This document shows positions 42,379 to 51,036 of a stretch of 64,000 nucleotides of DNA, piece by piece. Each line of letters starts with the position of its first letter. The first letter of the stretch is position 1. Below the pieces are notes generated by a model, which was not told where the DNA came from, did not search any database, and saw only the letters and a list, made by a program, of their open reading frames with translations. The position numbers were made by a program, and so were the translations under genes. The DNA is taken from positions 62,001 to 126,000 of the forward strand of contig CAJXSD010000001.1 in the NCBI GenBank assembly GCA_913060475.1. Reading direction: 5' to 3'. Origin of the DNA: an uncultured Paracoccaceae bacterium (GTDB lineage Bacteria; Pseudomonadota; Alphaproteobacteria; Rhodobacterales; Rhodobacteraceae).

Positions 42379-44814
42379 TCAAGACCGTTTTTTCGTGCGC
42401 AATGTGGGGTCTGCAATGGTCGGATCCTCGGGCCAGGGGTGTTTGGGATATTGGCCGCGCATGTCCTTGCGCACATCTTGGTAACTGGTTTTCCAAAATC
42501 CCGGCAAATCCATCGTGGTTTGCACCGGGCGCTGGGCGGGGGATAACAGGGTGATGCGCAGCGGTGTCGTGCCAACCATCGGATGGGTTTTTTGTCCAAA
42601 CATTTCCTGCAATCGTAATGAAATGGTGGGATGTTCCGTGTCGTAATCAATCGGGATCTGACGGCCTAATGGCGTGGTAAAGGCCGCAGGCACCTGGGTA
42701 TCCAGCAGGGTCATCTGCCCCCAATCCAGCCGCGCGCGCAGCGCCGGCAATGGGTCAAACGCCTGCCATTGTGCCGCTGTCGTGACCCCATCAAGATAGG
42801 GCAGCAACCAATCCTCAAGCGTGTTCATCAAATGGGGGGCAGAAAAATCGGGCAGTTGATCGCCCGCCAAGGCGACGCGCGCCAAAAACCGCTGGGCCGG
42901 TCTGGGCCACTGAAACCCAAGGTCGCGTATCCCATCCAGCATGGCGCGTTTGATATCGTCCTTTGGGGCGTCACTCCATTTTTGGTCGGTTAAAACCAAG
43001 GCCCCCAACCGTTCCTGTTTGCGCGCAACAACCCGTTTTTCCCGTTTGGACCAGTCGCAGGATTGATCCCATGTGATTTGGTCGCCAAACAGGTCACGCA
43101 GGTCGCCCGCGTGAATTTGGATCGCTTGTCGCACGGTTGCATCACGTGGACGCCCGTCGGTTTCCACACAAACGATATAGGGGGCCTGTCCCAAGGGATC
43201 GCCGTCGGTCAATGTCACACCTTTGCCATTGCTTAGGACATAGCGGGGGGCATCGCCTTTGCGGCGTTGACCGATGCGGTCGGGAAAGGCCAGTGCAAAC
43301 AGCTGTTCGGCGGAATATGGGCTGTCTGTGTTGAACAGTTTAGCCAACCGCTTGGCCTCTGCTCTGACACGGGTCAGGGCCGGGCGATTTGGCGTATAGG
43401 GGTGATTTGCCTCAAAGGATTTGGCATCCTTTAATGCGCTGATACGCAAGGCGATATCGGCAGGTGCCCCGCGGTTCAAAATGTCGCGATCTGACAGCAA
43501 TGCCGCCAAAGGTGCTGCCACTGCGCCGCCCATAGCCAACATGTGACCCAAACGGGGATGGACGGGCGCGCGGGCCAGGCGTTTGCCGTGATCCGTCATT
43601 TTGCCCAAGGGCGACAGGGCCCCCAACATGCGCAAAACCTGTTGCGCCTCGGCCATTAGGGCGGGGTTAGGTTGGGTTAGAAACGCCATCGCCTCGGGCG
43701 GGCTGCCCCATTGCGCCAACTCCAGCGCCAAGCCCGTTAAATCCGATGTTTCAATTTCGGGGGGCGCAAAGGCGGGCAGGGTGCCTTCTTCGGCTTTGGA
43801 CCACAGTTTGAAGCAGTGGCCGGCGCGCACACGGCCGGCACGGCCCATCCGCTGGGTTGCCTCTGCGCGCGATACTTTTTCGGTGATTAAACGCGACATG
43901 CCTGTAGCAGGGTCAAATTTTGCACGCCGCGCCAATCCGCCATCGACCACAATGGAAATATCTTGGATCGTTAGGGACGTTTCGGCAATGGATGTGGCCA
44001 AGACAACTTTGCGCCCTGATTGCATGGGCTGGATTGCCTGACGTTGCAGGGCAAAATCCATCGCGCCAAAGAGGGGATATATTTTCACATCTGGCCCGAC
44101 CTGAGGGGCCAGTCGGGTCATGATCCGATTGATTTCCGCCTCGCCAGGGCAAAACGCCAAAACGCCCCCCGATTCGGCCCCCATTGCAGATAGGATCAGA
44201 TCGGTCATCGCCTGTTCAAACGACAGGCTGCGATCCAGCGGGCGTGGCAGCCACTGGGGGGTCACGGGGAAAGTTCGGCCTTGGGATATGATGACCGGCG
44301 CATCCCCCAGCAGGGCGGCGATTGGATCTGCGTCCAAAGTGGCCGACATCACCAAAATGCGCAGATCATCGCGCAGGGCATCGGCAATTTCCAGTGCCAA
44401 GGCCAGCCCCAAATCAGCATTCAGGGATCGTTCGTGAAATTCATCGAAAATGATGGTGTCGATCCCGGGCAATTCGGGATCATTTTGGATCATGCGGGTT
44501 AGGATGCCTTCGGTGACGACCTCTATTTTGGTCTGCGCCGATGTTTTGGCGTCCCCGCGGATCCGGTATCCGACCGTATCGCCCAACTGTTCGCCCAGCG
44601 TTTCTGCCATGCGTTCGGCCGCCGCGCGCGCGGCCAACCGGCGCGGTTCCAGCATGATGATTTTGCCGCGCGGCTGCAACTGCTCCAAAATGGCCAGGGG
44701 AACGGATGTTGTTTTGCCGGCGCCCGGGGGGGCGCATAAAACGGCACGGTTGCAGCGCGCTAGCGCAGCAATCAAATCGCCGATCACGGCGCGTATGGGT
44801 AAATCTTGCGTCAC
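42379..44814 (-). CDS. hrpB: ATP-dependent RNA helicase HrpB
   Basis: 811 residues of the DEAH/RHA helicase family, HrpB subgroup. Walker A APPGAGKTTSVPL near residue 30, ARAAAERMAETLGE for motif Ia, the Walker B FDEFHERSLNADLGLAL near 120 (DEFH box), SATLDADPIAALLG for motif III and the second RecA part with TSIAETSLTIQDI and QRMGRAGRVRAGHCFKLW near 330. The C-terminal HrpB-specific domain is about 560-811. Start is a GTG at 44814. Its role in E. coli is not well defined. The DUF3108 gene lies 7 bases upstream on the same strand. Confidence 0.95.
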   Translation of the reverse strand: MTQDLPIRAVIGDLIAALARCNRAVLCAPPGAGKTTSVPLAILEQLQPRGKIIMLEPRRLAARAAAERMAETLGEQLGDTVGYRIRGDAKTSAQTKIEVVTEGILTRMIQNDPELPGIDTIIFDEFHERSLNADLGLALALEIADALRDDLRILVMSATLDADPIAALLGDAPVIISQGRTFPVTPQWLPRPLDRSLSFEQAMTDLILSAMGAESGGVLAFCPGEAEINRIMTRLAPQVGPDVKIYPLFGAMDFALQRQAIQPMQSGRKVVLATSIAETSLTIQDISIVVDGGLARRAKFDPATGMSRLITEKVSRAEATQRMGRAGRVRAGHCFKLWSKAEEGTLPAFAPPEIETSDLTGLALELAQWGSPPEAMAFLTQPNPALMAEAQQVLRMLGALSPLGKMTDHGKRLARAPVHPRLGHMLAMGGAVAAPLAALLSDRDILNRGAPADIALRISALKDAKSFEANHPYTPNRPALTRVRAEAKRLAKLFNTDSPYSAEQLFALAFPDRIGQRRKGDAPRYVLSNGKGVTLTDGDPLGQAPYIVCVETDGRPRDATVRQAIQIHAGDLRDLFGDQITWDQSCDWSKREKRVVARKQERLGALVLTDQKWSDAPKDDIKRAMLDGIRDLGFQWPRPAQRFLARVALAGDQLPDFSAPHLMNTLEDWLLPYLDGVTTAAQWQAFDPLPALRARLDWGQMTLLDTQVPAAFTTPLGRQIPIDYDTEHPTISLRLQEMFGQKTHPMVGTTPLRITLLSPAQRPVQTTMDLPGFWKTSYQDVRKDMRGQYPKHPWPEDPTIADPTLRTKKRS

Positions 44815-44821
44815 GCGGCCT

Positions 44822-45538
44822 TTATTGCCGAGTTACTGACACACGTCCACGCACAGATTGCACATCAAAGCGTTTTGTTTGGTAAAAATCACCAATTTTT
44901 TCATAGCTGATCGTAAACGGGAACGTGGTGCCCTGTTCCAGTTCGGATTTCGAAAACCCGTCAATTCGCCGATAGACGCCATCACAGGTCGCAGATCCAT
45001 CGCGGTCTTGGCGGTTGGATAGGGTGATTTGAACCCGCCGCGCGCCATCAAAAATGGGAATGTCTTGGCGGCATAGGTCGTCTTGGGTTTTGTCGCTTAG
45101 CGTCCACATGATCGCCGTCATTGGATCAACGGTGCCTTTTTGATCTTTGGGGTCGGCCCAATAGGGTTTGGGCAATTTGGGTGATTTGACCCGCGCGATT
45201 CCGTTGGTATAGGTTAGATATTTTTCCTCTTGGCGGCGGCCATTGTCGGACTTTTCGCTATATCTTATAGGGGCGTAACCGTTTTTTGTGATCCGCCCTG
45301 ATACCGACACATCAAAGGCAAAGTTTACAAATTGTGCGGCCAATCCTGTGGGGAATATTTTTCCGGCGGCGGAATAATTGTTGCCTTCGTGCCGGACGCT
45401 ATAGCGCAGTTCACCGGCCTTAATTCCCAATAAATTTATGTTAAACGCGTATTGTTTTGTTTCGGCCATGGCTTGGGTCGTGGCGCACAGCATGGTGCCG
45501 GCGACGTATATCGCGCGGATTATGGAAACCTGTGACAT
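44822..45538 (-). CDS. DUF3108 family exported protein
   Basis: 238 residues with a signal peptide (cleavage near AMA-ET at residues 23-25). The mature part is beta-rich and matches DUF3108: YAFNINLLGIKAGELRYSVR near residue 30, YSAAGKIFPTGLAAQFVNFA near 55-75, and DPMTAIMWTLSD near 140. A Cys pair (DLCRQDIP and SATCDGVYRR) could form a disulfide. The family is periplasmic and of unknown function. It starts near the divergent meaB and is probably co-transcribed with hrpB, 7 bases away. Confidence 0.9.
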   Translation of the reverse strand: MSQVSIIRAIYVAGTMLCATTQAMAETKQYAFNINLLGIKAGELRYSVRHEGNNYSAAGKIFPTGLAAQFVNFAFDVSVSGRITKNGYAPIRYSEKSDNGRRQEEKYLTYTNGIARVKSPKLPKPYWADPKDQKGTVDPMTAIMWTLSDKTQDDLCRQDIPIFDGARRVQITLSNRQDRDGSATCDGVYRRIDGFSKSELEQGTTFPFTISYEKIGDFYQTKRFDVQSVRGRVSVTRQ

Positions 45539-45646
45539 TTTGCACCCCGTCTTTCATTTTGTGTCGCAATAGCGTACCCAAACAAGGCAAGAAACCCGAT
45601 CAAAGGTCAATGACCTGAAATACAATCTGCGGAAAGCTGCCGAAAT

Positions 45647-46636
45647 ATGATGACAGATGCCGAATTAGCCACCAAAGTTATACAAGGCGACCGACGCGCA
45701 TTGGCCCGTGCAATCACATTGGTCGAAAGTGCACGCAGTGATCATCGTGCCCGTGCCTTGGCCCTGATCGAGGCGGTGGGTACGGCCAATCGTCAGGCGT
45801 TGCGCATTGGTTTGTCTGGAACGCCGGGTGTTGGAAAATCAACCTTTATTGAAACATTTGGCTGTTTTTTGACAGCCCTTGGCAAACGCGTGGCCGTTTT
45901 GGCGGTTGATCCCAGTTCTGCGCGGTCGGGTGGGTCGATCTTGGGGGATAAAACGCGCATGGATCGTTTGTCGCGTGATCCCAATGCCTTTATTCGGCCA
46001 TCACCCAGTCAATCGCATTTGGGCGGTGTATCGCGCCGCACCCGAGAAGCGGTGGCCCTGTGCGAAGCGGCAGGGTTTGATGTGGTATTGATCGAAACGG
46101 TGGGCGTGGGGCAGTCGGAAACCATTGTGTCCGAAATCTCGGATCTGTTTTTGCTGCTGTTGGCCCCGGCAGGGGGGGATGAATTGCAGGGCGTCAAACG
46201 TGGGATCATGGAAATGGCCGATATGATTTTGGTCAACAAAGCGGATGGTGATTTGCGTGCAACCGCGATGCGCACCTGTGCCGATTATTCGGGGGCCTTG
46301 CGTTTGTTGCGAAAACGCCCCCAAGACCCCCAAGGGTTTCCCTGTGCGATGACCGTATCGGCCACGGAAAATACCGGAATTGATGCGGCATGGGAAAAAA
46401 TTTGTGAATTGATGCAGTGGCGGCGTGATCATGGCCACTATGATCGCAGGCGTTCCGATCAGTCGCGGTTTTGGTTTGGCGAAGATGTCCGTCAGGGATT
46501 GTTGGCCGCTTTGGCGCACCCCAAAATCCAGGCGCAGATGGAATCACTGTCGCAGGCGGTGGCGCAGGGCGATCTGCGCCCCGAGCGTGCGGCCCAAGAT
46601 TTGCTGGATATGATCCATATTGAAATTCCCCAATGA
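45647..46636 (+). CDS. meaB: Methylmalonyl-CoA mutase-associated G3E GTPase
   Basis: 329 residues. MeaB/ArgK-type GTPases guard and reload methylmalonyl-CoA mutase. Walker A LSGTPGVGKSTFIETFG near residue 58, the switch region SRRTREAVALCEAAGFDVVL near 132, ETVGVGQSETIVSEISDLF near 153 and the base-specificity NKAD in MILVNKADGDLRA near 200. C-terminal dimerisation helices follow. Two adjacent ATG codons could start it. The mutase gene is not in the window. The gene is divergent from DUF3108. Confidence 0.95.
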   Translation: MMTDAELATKVIQGDRRALARAITLVESARSDHRARALALIEAVGTANRQALRIGLSGTPGVGKSTFIETFGCFLTALGKRVAVLAVDPSSARSGGSILGDKTRMDRLSRDPNAFIRPSPSQSHLGGVSRRTREAVALCEAAGFDVVLIETVGVGQSETIVSEISDLFLLLLAPAGGDELQGVKRGIMEMADMILVNKADGDLRATAMRTCADYSGALRLLRKRPQDPQGFPCAMTVSATENTGIDAAWEKICELMQWRRDHGHYDRRRSDQSRFWFGEDVRQGLLAALAHPKIQAQMESLSQAVAQGDLRPERAAQDLLDMIHIEIPQ

Positions 46637-46744
46637 TTCGGGGCAGGGGCGCGTAAATCGCATGGTGGCGCGTGCAAAATTGGCCCAATTTGGCTGCAAT
46701 CCATGCGAAACTGAATTTTTGGTCAGATTCTGCGATCCAAGTGC

Positions 46745-46773
46745 TTGACGATTTGCCCCCTAGGACATACAAG
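46745..46773 (+). promoter_or_regulatory. Candidate promoter of rpmB
   Basis: TTGACG (46745-46750) and TACAAG (46768-46773) with a 17-base spacer, about 95 bases before rpmB. The -35 is a good match, the -10 only partial. Confidence 0.4.
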
Positions 46774-46865
46774 CGCGAAACAGAATTTTGGCGCGGCCCA
46801 CTGCGGCGCCTTTTTATATTGGCGGCGCATCCGCGTTGCTGCAACACTTAAACGAGGTACCTGAC

Positions 46866-47156
46866 ATGTCTCGCCGCTGCGAACTGACCGGAAAAGGCCC
46901 AATGACTGGCAACAATGTCAGCCACGCCAACAACAAAACACGGCGTCGTTTTTTGCCAAACCTGAACGACGTAACATTACAATCTGAAACACTGGGTCGT
47001 GGTTTCAAACTGCGCATTTCAGCTGCTGCTCTGCGTTCTGTCGATCACCGTGGTGGTCTGGATGCGTTTCTTGCGAAAGCGAAAGACGCCGATCTGTCTG
47101 ACAACGCATTGAAAATCAAAAAAGACATCGCAAAGGCACAGACAGCCACAGCGTAA
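46866..47156 (+). CDS. rpmB: 50S ribosomal protein L28
   Basis: 96 residues. [20 protein letters not shown] and [20 protein letters not shown] are the standard L28 start; [20 protein letters not shown] lies in the middle. The alphaproteobacterial form is longer than the 78-residue E. coli protein, with an Asp/Lys-rich C-terminal tail. I use the ATG at 46866, since upstream frame residues are not L28-like. An intrinsic terminator follows at 47181. Confidence 0.97.
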   Translation: MSRRCELTGKGPMTGNNVSHANNKTRRRFLPNLNDVTLQSETLGRGFKLRISAAALRSVDHRGGLDAFLAKAKDADLSDNALKIKKDIAKAQTATA

Positions 47157-47180
47157 GTCATTTGATAATTTGACGCATTG

Positions 47181-47213
47181 AAAAACCCTGGCCGATATGG
47201 TCAGGGTTTTTTT
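47181..47213 (+). terminator. Intrinsic terminator after rpmB
   Basis: AAAAACCCTG-G-CC and GG-T-CAGGGTTTTTTT form a stem with a short loop and a long T-run. An ATG at 47197 inside this hairpin is not a credible start for the next gene. Confidence 0.88.
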
Positions 47214-47232
47214 AACTAATGGATTTCGAAAC

Positions 47233-47583
47233 GTGGTGTTGCTTCGCTGCATTAAAATTTTGCTTGCATGCGCTTTGGTTGTTTGGGGTGGGCAGTCCAT
47301 CGCAATGGCCAAAACGCTGCAACGTGATGCAGCGGGGATTATCGTTTTATGTACGGGGCACGGGCCCACATCTGTTGTGGTCGATGCGCAGGGCGTTCCG
47401 TTGGATGCCGCGCCGATTTGTCCCGAATGTATCGTGTCAATCGCCGCAATCGGGGCCGACACGATGCGGTTGGACAGCCCCGTTCACCCATTACAGCCCA
47501 TCCAATTTCTGCATTCATCGACACGGGCCGTATCCCGTCACAGCGTTGCACCTGCGGCACGGGGGCCGCCGCGTTTCCTTTGA
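47233..47583 (+). CDS. Exported CPxC protein next to a copper chaperone (DUF2946-like)
   Basis: About 116 residues from a GTG at 47233; the exact start is uncertain as no good ribosome-binding site is visible. A hydrophobic N-terminal helix (IKILLACALVVWGGQSIAMA) looks like a signal peptide or anchor. The mature part has IIVLCTGHGPTSVVVDAQGV followed by APICPECIVSIAA: a CxGH element and a CPxC pair, as seen in DUF2946-type proteins associated with copper. It lies between rpmB and the PCuAC chaperone gene, 36 bases before the latter, so a copper-binding role is a fair inference. The C-terminal tail is polar with several histidines. Confidence 0.65.
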   Translation: MVLLRCIKILLACALVVWGGQSIAMAKTLQRDAAGIIVLCTGHGPTSVVVDAQGVPLDAAPICPECIVSIAAIGADTMRLDSPVHPLQPIQFLHSSTRAVSRHSVAPAARGPPRFL

Positions 47584-47619
47584 TTTCAACAAAAAACACG
47601 TTAATCAAAGGAAAAAACA

Positions 47620-48084
47620 ATGAAACTGACGACACTTATCAGCGCTGCAGTTGCGGGCGTTATCGCAATCCCATCCATCGCATTGGCCGACATCGTTGTC
47701 CAAGATGCCTATGCCCGTTCTGCAGGGTCCATGGCCAAGGCAGGCGCCGCATTTATGATGCTGGAAAACACTGGCCCATCAGCGGATCGGCTGATTGATG
47801 CAAAATCCGATGCAGCCGTCAAAATAGAATTGCACACGCATATTGACCAAGGTGATGGCGTTATGAAAATGACCCATGTTCCCGAAGGGTTTGAAATCCC
47901 TGCGGGATCCATGATTGCCCTGAAACGCGGGGGAAAACATGTGATGTTTATGGGGTTAAAAAACGCCTGGTCGCAGGGTGATATGATCAATCTGACCTTG
48001 GTGTTTGAACAGGCCGGCGAAATCAATGTCCAAGTGCCCGTTGATCTGGAACGCCAAGATAAAATGATGCATTCCCACAACTAA
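47620..48084 (+). CDS. Periplasmic copper chaperone PCu(A)C
   Basis: 154 residues with a signal peptide ending at about IALA-D (residue 23). The PCuAC fold is evident: DIVVQDAYARSAGSMAKAGA, AAFMMLENTGPSADRLIDAK, the copper motif EIHTHIDQGDGVMKM with histidines and methionines (here ELHTHIDQGDGVMKM), then KRGGKHVMFMGLKNAW with a second His/Met pair. The C terminus MMHSHN adds two more histidines. PCu(A)C delivers Cu(I) to cytochrome oxidase CuA sites. It follows the CPxC protein gene. AAAGGA site before the ATG. Confidence 0.94.
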   Translation: MKLTTLISAAVAGVIAIPSIALADIVVQDAYARSAGSMAKAGAAFMMLENTGPSADRLIDAKSDAAVKIELHTHIDQGDGVMKMTHVPEGFEIPAGSMIALKRGGKHVMFMGLKNAWSQGDMINLTLVFEQAGEINVQVPVDLERQDKMMHSHN

Positions 48085-48106
48085 AAACCCTAGGGGGATG
48101 GGCGCA

Positions 48107-48580
48107 GTGGCCAAAATATTGTTTGTATGTCTTGGCAATATTTGCCGATCCCCCAGCGCGCATGCCATGTTGATGGTGCATCCATATGGTCAGCATTGCC
48201 AGATCGACAGCGCAGGAACAGGGGCCTGGCATGTGGGCGAACCACCCTATGGCCCGATGCAACGCGCAGCCCGCTGGCGTGGTATTGATATGTCTGATTT
48301 GCGGGCGCGTCAGGTCACGCAGGATGATTTTCGCGATTTCGATATCATTGTTGCAATGGATCGCGATAATCTGGCCAGCCTGCATGGGTCATGTCCTGCG
48401 GCATTCGCCCATAAAATTATGTTTATGGGCGATTTCGCGACCGGACCTTATCAGGGCAAGGATGTGCCAGACCCGTATTACACGCGTGACTTTGATGGCA
48501 CGCTTGAGATGTTGGAAAATGCCATCACAGGATTGGTGCGGCATTTACAAAACCAATCCAGTGATCAGGGTCGGATATAG
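48107..48580 (+). CDS. Low-molecular-weight protein-tyrosine phosphatase
   Basis: 157 residues from the GTG at 48107. The P-loop CLGNICRSPSAHAM (CX5RS signature) is at residues 8-21, and the catalytic aspartate is in VPDPYYTRDFDGTLEML near 122. SAGTGAWHVGEPPYGPMQRA near 38-60 is the usual second block. LMW-PTPs remove phosphate from tyrosine; in bacteria some regulate exopolysaccharide export. An AGGGGG site ends 9 bases before the GTG; the ATG at 48098 directly abuts that site, so I prefer the GTG. Its tail overlaps the convergent DsrE-like gene by 16 bases. Confidence 0.93.
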   Translation: MAKILFVCLGNICRSPSAHAMLMVHPYGQHCQIDSAGTGAWHVGEPPYGPMQRAARWRGIDMSDLRARQVTQDDFRDFDIIVAMDRDNLASLHGSCPAAFAHKIMFMGDFATGPYQGKDVPDPYYTRDFDGTLEMLENAITGLVRHLQNQSSDQGRI

Positions 48581-48993
48581 GCATATCCCTGCTGCTGCAA
48601 TGTCACCAGCTGCACGACGCCGGATGGTACAATCTGCGCCTCGGCCAGTAGGGCCACATCTGTGCCTGCCTTTTGCGACATTTTGCGATGCGTGTTGCCG
48701 CAGGCCGAAAATGTGATGTTGTCGATTTCCAGTGACATTGTTGAAATGCGATCCGCCACTGGGGATTTGCCGGCCACAAACATGTTCAACCCGGGCCCAT
48801 AGGCCACGATTTCAATGACCGCTTCGTCCCCTTGGGCTGCATAATAATTTTGTACGTTTTGCGCATTGTTCAGCGTCATGTTCATCACCGCTGGATCATT
48901 TTCATCGACATGAAATGCGATGTGAACCTTATCGGCCATAGCGTGACCCGCAGTCATCAGCAGGGCAATCGCCCCAAGTAGTGTGTGTTTCAT
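48565..48993 (-). CDS. Exported DsrE-family protein
   Basis: 142 residues with a signal peptide (MKHTLLGAIALLMTAGHAMA). The mature part matches stand-alone DsrE/DsrF-like proteins: VHIAFHVDENDPAVMNMTLN, AAQGDEAVIEIVAYGPGLNMF near 70 and a single conserved cysteine in NITFSACGNTHRKM near 99, which in this family carries sulfur. Its location outside the cytoplasm is typical of the exported subgroup. Role unknown; a sulfur-relay or envelope stress role is possible. The ATG at 48993 is preceded by a strong GGAGGAC-type site. Divergent from the DUF2177 gene. Confidence 0.88.
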   Translation of the reverse strand: MKHTLLGAIALLMTAGHAMADKVHIAFHVDENDPAVMNMTLNNAQNVQNYYAAQGDEAVIEIVAYGPGLNMFVAGKSPVADRISTMSLEIDNITFSACGNTHRKMSQKAGTDVALLAEAQIVPSGVVQLVTLQQQGYAYIRP

Positions 48994-49107
48994 TTTTCTG
49001 TCCTCCCGTTTTGGCAGTATTGTGCTAAGTCTGGTTAAAATCAAACCTTCTTTAGTGATCCAGTTTGCGATTTGATGCGTATTGATAGAAAACAACGGGA
49101 AATTCAC

Positions 49108-49512
49108 ATGACATATGTCGTATTATACATTTCAACTGCAGTGGCGTTTTTGGCGCTGGATATTGTGATGTTGAAAAAAGTTTTGAACCCAATGTTTACC
49201 GAAAATATCGGTCATATCATGGCGGCCGAACCGCGCATGGGGGCCGCAGGTGTATTCTATTTGATGTATATCGCGGGTATGCTGTATTTTACATCTATTC
49301 CTGCCCTGGCGTCGGGCAGCGTTGTGCAGGCCTTGGTCAGTGGCGCGATTTTGGGGGCCTTGGCCTATGGTACCTTTGAATTTACCAATTACGCGATATT
49401 GCGCGACTGGACGGTGACGATGGTGGTCACAGATGTGATTTGGGGTGCCGTTCTGACGGGTGTTTCTGCGGCGGTGGGCGTTTGGGTCACAAAACAGCTG
49501 ATGTCTGTCTGA
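49108..49512 (+). CDS. DUF2177 family integral membrane protein
   Basis: 134 residues, about four transmembrane helices: LYISTAVAFLALDIVMLKKV at 6-25, GAAGVFYLMYIAGMLYFTSI near 46-65, VQALVSGAILGALAYGTFEF near 73-92 and MVVTDVIWGAVLTGVSAAVG near 105-124. FEFTNYAILRDW is the family-typical loop. No function is known for DUF2177. The ATG at 49108 follows a short leader; a longer frame from 49072 is not supported by family length. Confidence 0.9.
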   Translation: MTYVVLYISTAVAFLALDIVMLKKVLNPMFTENIGHIMAAEPRMGAAGVFYLMYIAGMLYFTSIPALASGSVVQALVSGAILGALAYGTFEFTNYAILRDWTVTMVVTDVIWGAVLTGVSAAVGVWVTKQLMSV

Positions 49513-49586
49513 GTTGGAAAAGTTGGCTTGGCTTTTGCCGTAAAGGGGCGTATAGCCCCTGTCTGACCGAATAAGGAATACGACAG

Positions 49587-50372
49587 ATGCAAGGTAGCGC
49601 CAATCTAAACATTATGATCAAAGCAGCCCGTAAAGCAGGGCGATCATTGGTAAAGGATTTTCGAGAGGTCGAAAACCTGTTGGTGTCGCGCAAAGGTGCG
49701 GGCGATTTTGTGACCCGTGCCGACATGGCATCTGAAAAAATCATCCGCGACGAATTGCTAGAGGCGCGTCCAACCTATGGATTTCTGGGCGAAGAAACGG
49801 GTGAAGTTGCGGGCCAAGATCCCACGCGCCGTTGGATTGTTGATCCATTAGACGGTACAACCAATTTCCTGCATGGTTTGCCCCACTGGGCCGTGTCTAT
49901 CGCCTTGGAACACAAAGGTCAGATTGTTGCTGGCGTTATTTATGACCCGGCCAAGGACGAACTGTTTTTCGCCGAAAAAGGCGCGGGCGCCTGGATGAAC
50001 GAATCGCGCATTCGCGTGGCCCCACGATCACGGGTGGCAGACAGCCTGTATGCCACAGGTATTCCGTTTGGAACCAGCCCGGGTTTGCCCGAAACACTGC
50101 GCGACTTGGCGGAATTGATGCCGGCCTGTGCAGGTGTACGTCGGTTCGGCGCACTGTCGCTGGACATCGCCTATGTCGCGGCGGGCCGCTATGACGGATG
50201 CTGGGAACGCAGTGTCAAACCATGGGATATCGCCGCTGGGATCGTCATCGCCAAAGAGGCAGGCGCGATCGTCGAGGGGATATATCCGGATACAAACCCG
50301 TTAGAAAGCAATGATATATTGCTGGCGGGCGACGAACAATTCGAACAATTTTCGAAGTTTTTCCGCCGATAA
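49587..50372 (+). CDS. suhB: Inositol monophosphatase family protein (SuhB type)
   Basis: 261 residues. The Mg2+ and Li+-sensitive phosphatase signature is complete: FVTRADMASEKIIRDELLEA near residue 45, GFLGEETGEV near 68, WIVDPLDGTTNFLHGLPHWA near 82-101, and the second metal block GCWERSVKPWDIAAGIVIAK near 210. These enzymes hydrolyse inositol phosphates, and SuhB also aids rRNA transcription antitermination in E. coli. AAGGAA site before the ATG. Convergent with the rhomboid gene, 3 bases apart. Confidence 0.94.
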   Translation: MQGSANLNIMIKAARKAGRSLVKDFREVENLLVSRKGAGDFVTRADMASEKIIRDELLEARPTYGFLGEETGEVAGQDPTRRWIVDPLDGTTNFLHGLPHWAVSIALEHKGQIVAGVIYDPAKDELFFAEKGAGAWMNESRIRVAPRSRVADSLYATGIPFGTSPGLPETLRDLAELMPACAGVRRFGALSLDIAYVAAGRYDGCWERSVKPWDIAAGIVIAKEAGAIVEGIYPDTNPLESNDILLAGDEQFEQFSKFFRR

Positions 50373-50375
50373 ATA

Positions 50376-51005
50376 TCAGCCAAATCTGTATCGCAACAGG
50401 GTCGCGGCAACCATGCCTGCGATCATCCCTGATCTGTGTCCAATCTGTGCAATGTCGGTCTGCGTTCTGGCAAATTCGGCCCATTCGGGTATCGGAATAA
50501 CAATCCATAAACAGGTCGCCACTGCAACAACAAAGGCACGGTTTTCCGTCAGCGTTCGCGGGGTTTTGGGGCGGGCCAACAAAACAACAACCGCCCCCGT
50601 AATTCCCGCAATTGCCGTTGATGCGCCCACAACAGGCACATCAATGATCGGGTCCAACGTAATTTCAGCGATATTCCCGACCATGTCACAGCCCGCATAG
50701 ATCACGGTAAATACCAAGGATCCAACGCAACGTTCCAGACTGGGGGCTGTGATTAGGAACACAATCAAATTGATCCCCAAATGCGACCATGTGGTATGTA
50801 TGAACAGCGCGGATAGGCTGGTCATGGCACGCCCCATCCAATCCAACCGGTTTGGATAGAGCGCATAGGCATCATAAATTTCCATCACTGAAAATGGGTC
50901 GCTTTGCGCGGCCAGAACAATCCAGCCATAGACCTCCACCATGGCCGCGCCCAGCAGCCATGTGACATAGGGTTTTCTGGATGTGTCACACTGCGCCGCC
51001 ACCAT
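50376..51005 (-). CDS. Rhomboid-family intramembrane serine protease
   Basis: About 209 residues with six or so transmembrane helices. The rhomboid signature is readable: FIHTTWSHLGINLIVF (HxxxxHxxxN), then the catalytic serine in VVGASTAIAGITGAVV (GxSxxxxG) and the histidine in IGHRSGMIAGMVA (last helix). It would cleave membrane proteins within the lipid bilayer. The frame extends to an ATG at 51098, but that would overlap putA by 62 bases, so I place the start at the ATG at 51005 (moderate certainty). It is the last gene of the putA strand and may share its transcript. Confidence 0.85.
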   Translation of the reverse strand: MVAAQCDTSRKPYVTWLLGAAMVEVYGWIVLAAQSDPFSVMEIYDAYALYPNRLDWMGRAMTSLSALFIHTTWSHLGINLIVFLITAPSLERCVGSLVFTVIYAGCDMVGNIAEITLDPIIDVPVVGASTAIAGITGAVVVLLARPKTPRTLTENRAFVVAVATCLWIVIPIPEWAEFARTQTDIAQIGHRSGMIAGMVAATLLRYRFG

Positions 51006-51036
51006 CCATGCAGTGTGACCTGTGTTGATCAATCGG

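Noticed and set aside
47197-47232. ATG at 47197 as start of the CPxC protein
   Set aside because: The ATG is within the rpmB terminator hairpin, and the added residues are not a signal peptide; a GTG at 47233 is more likely.
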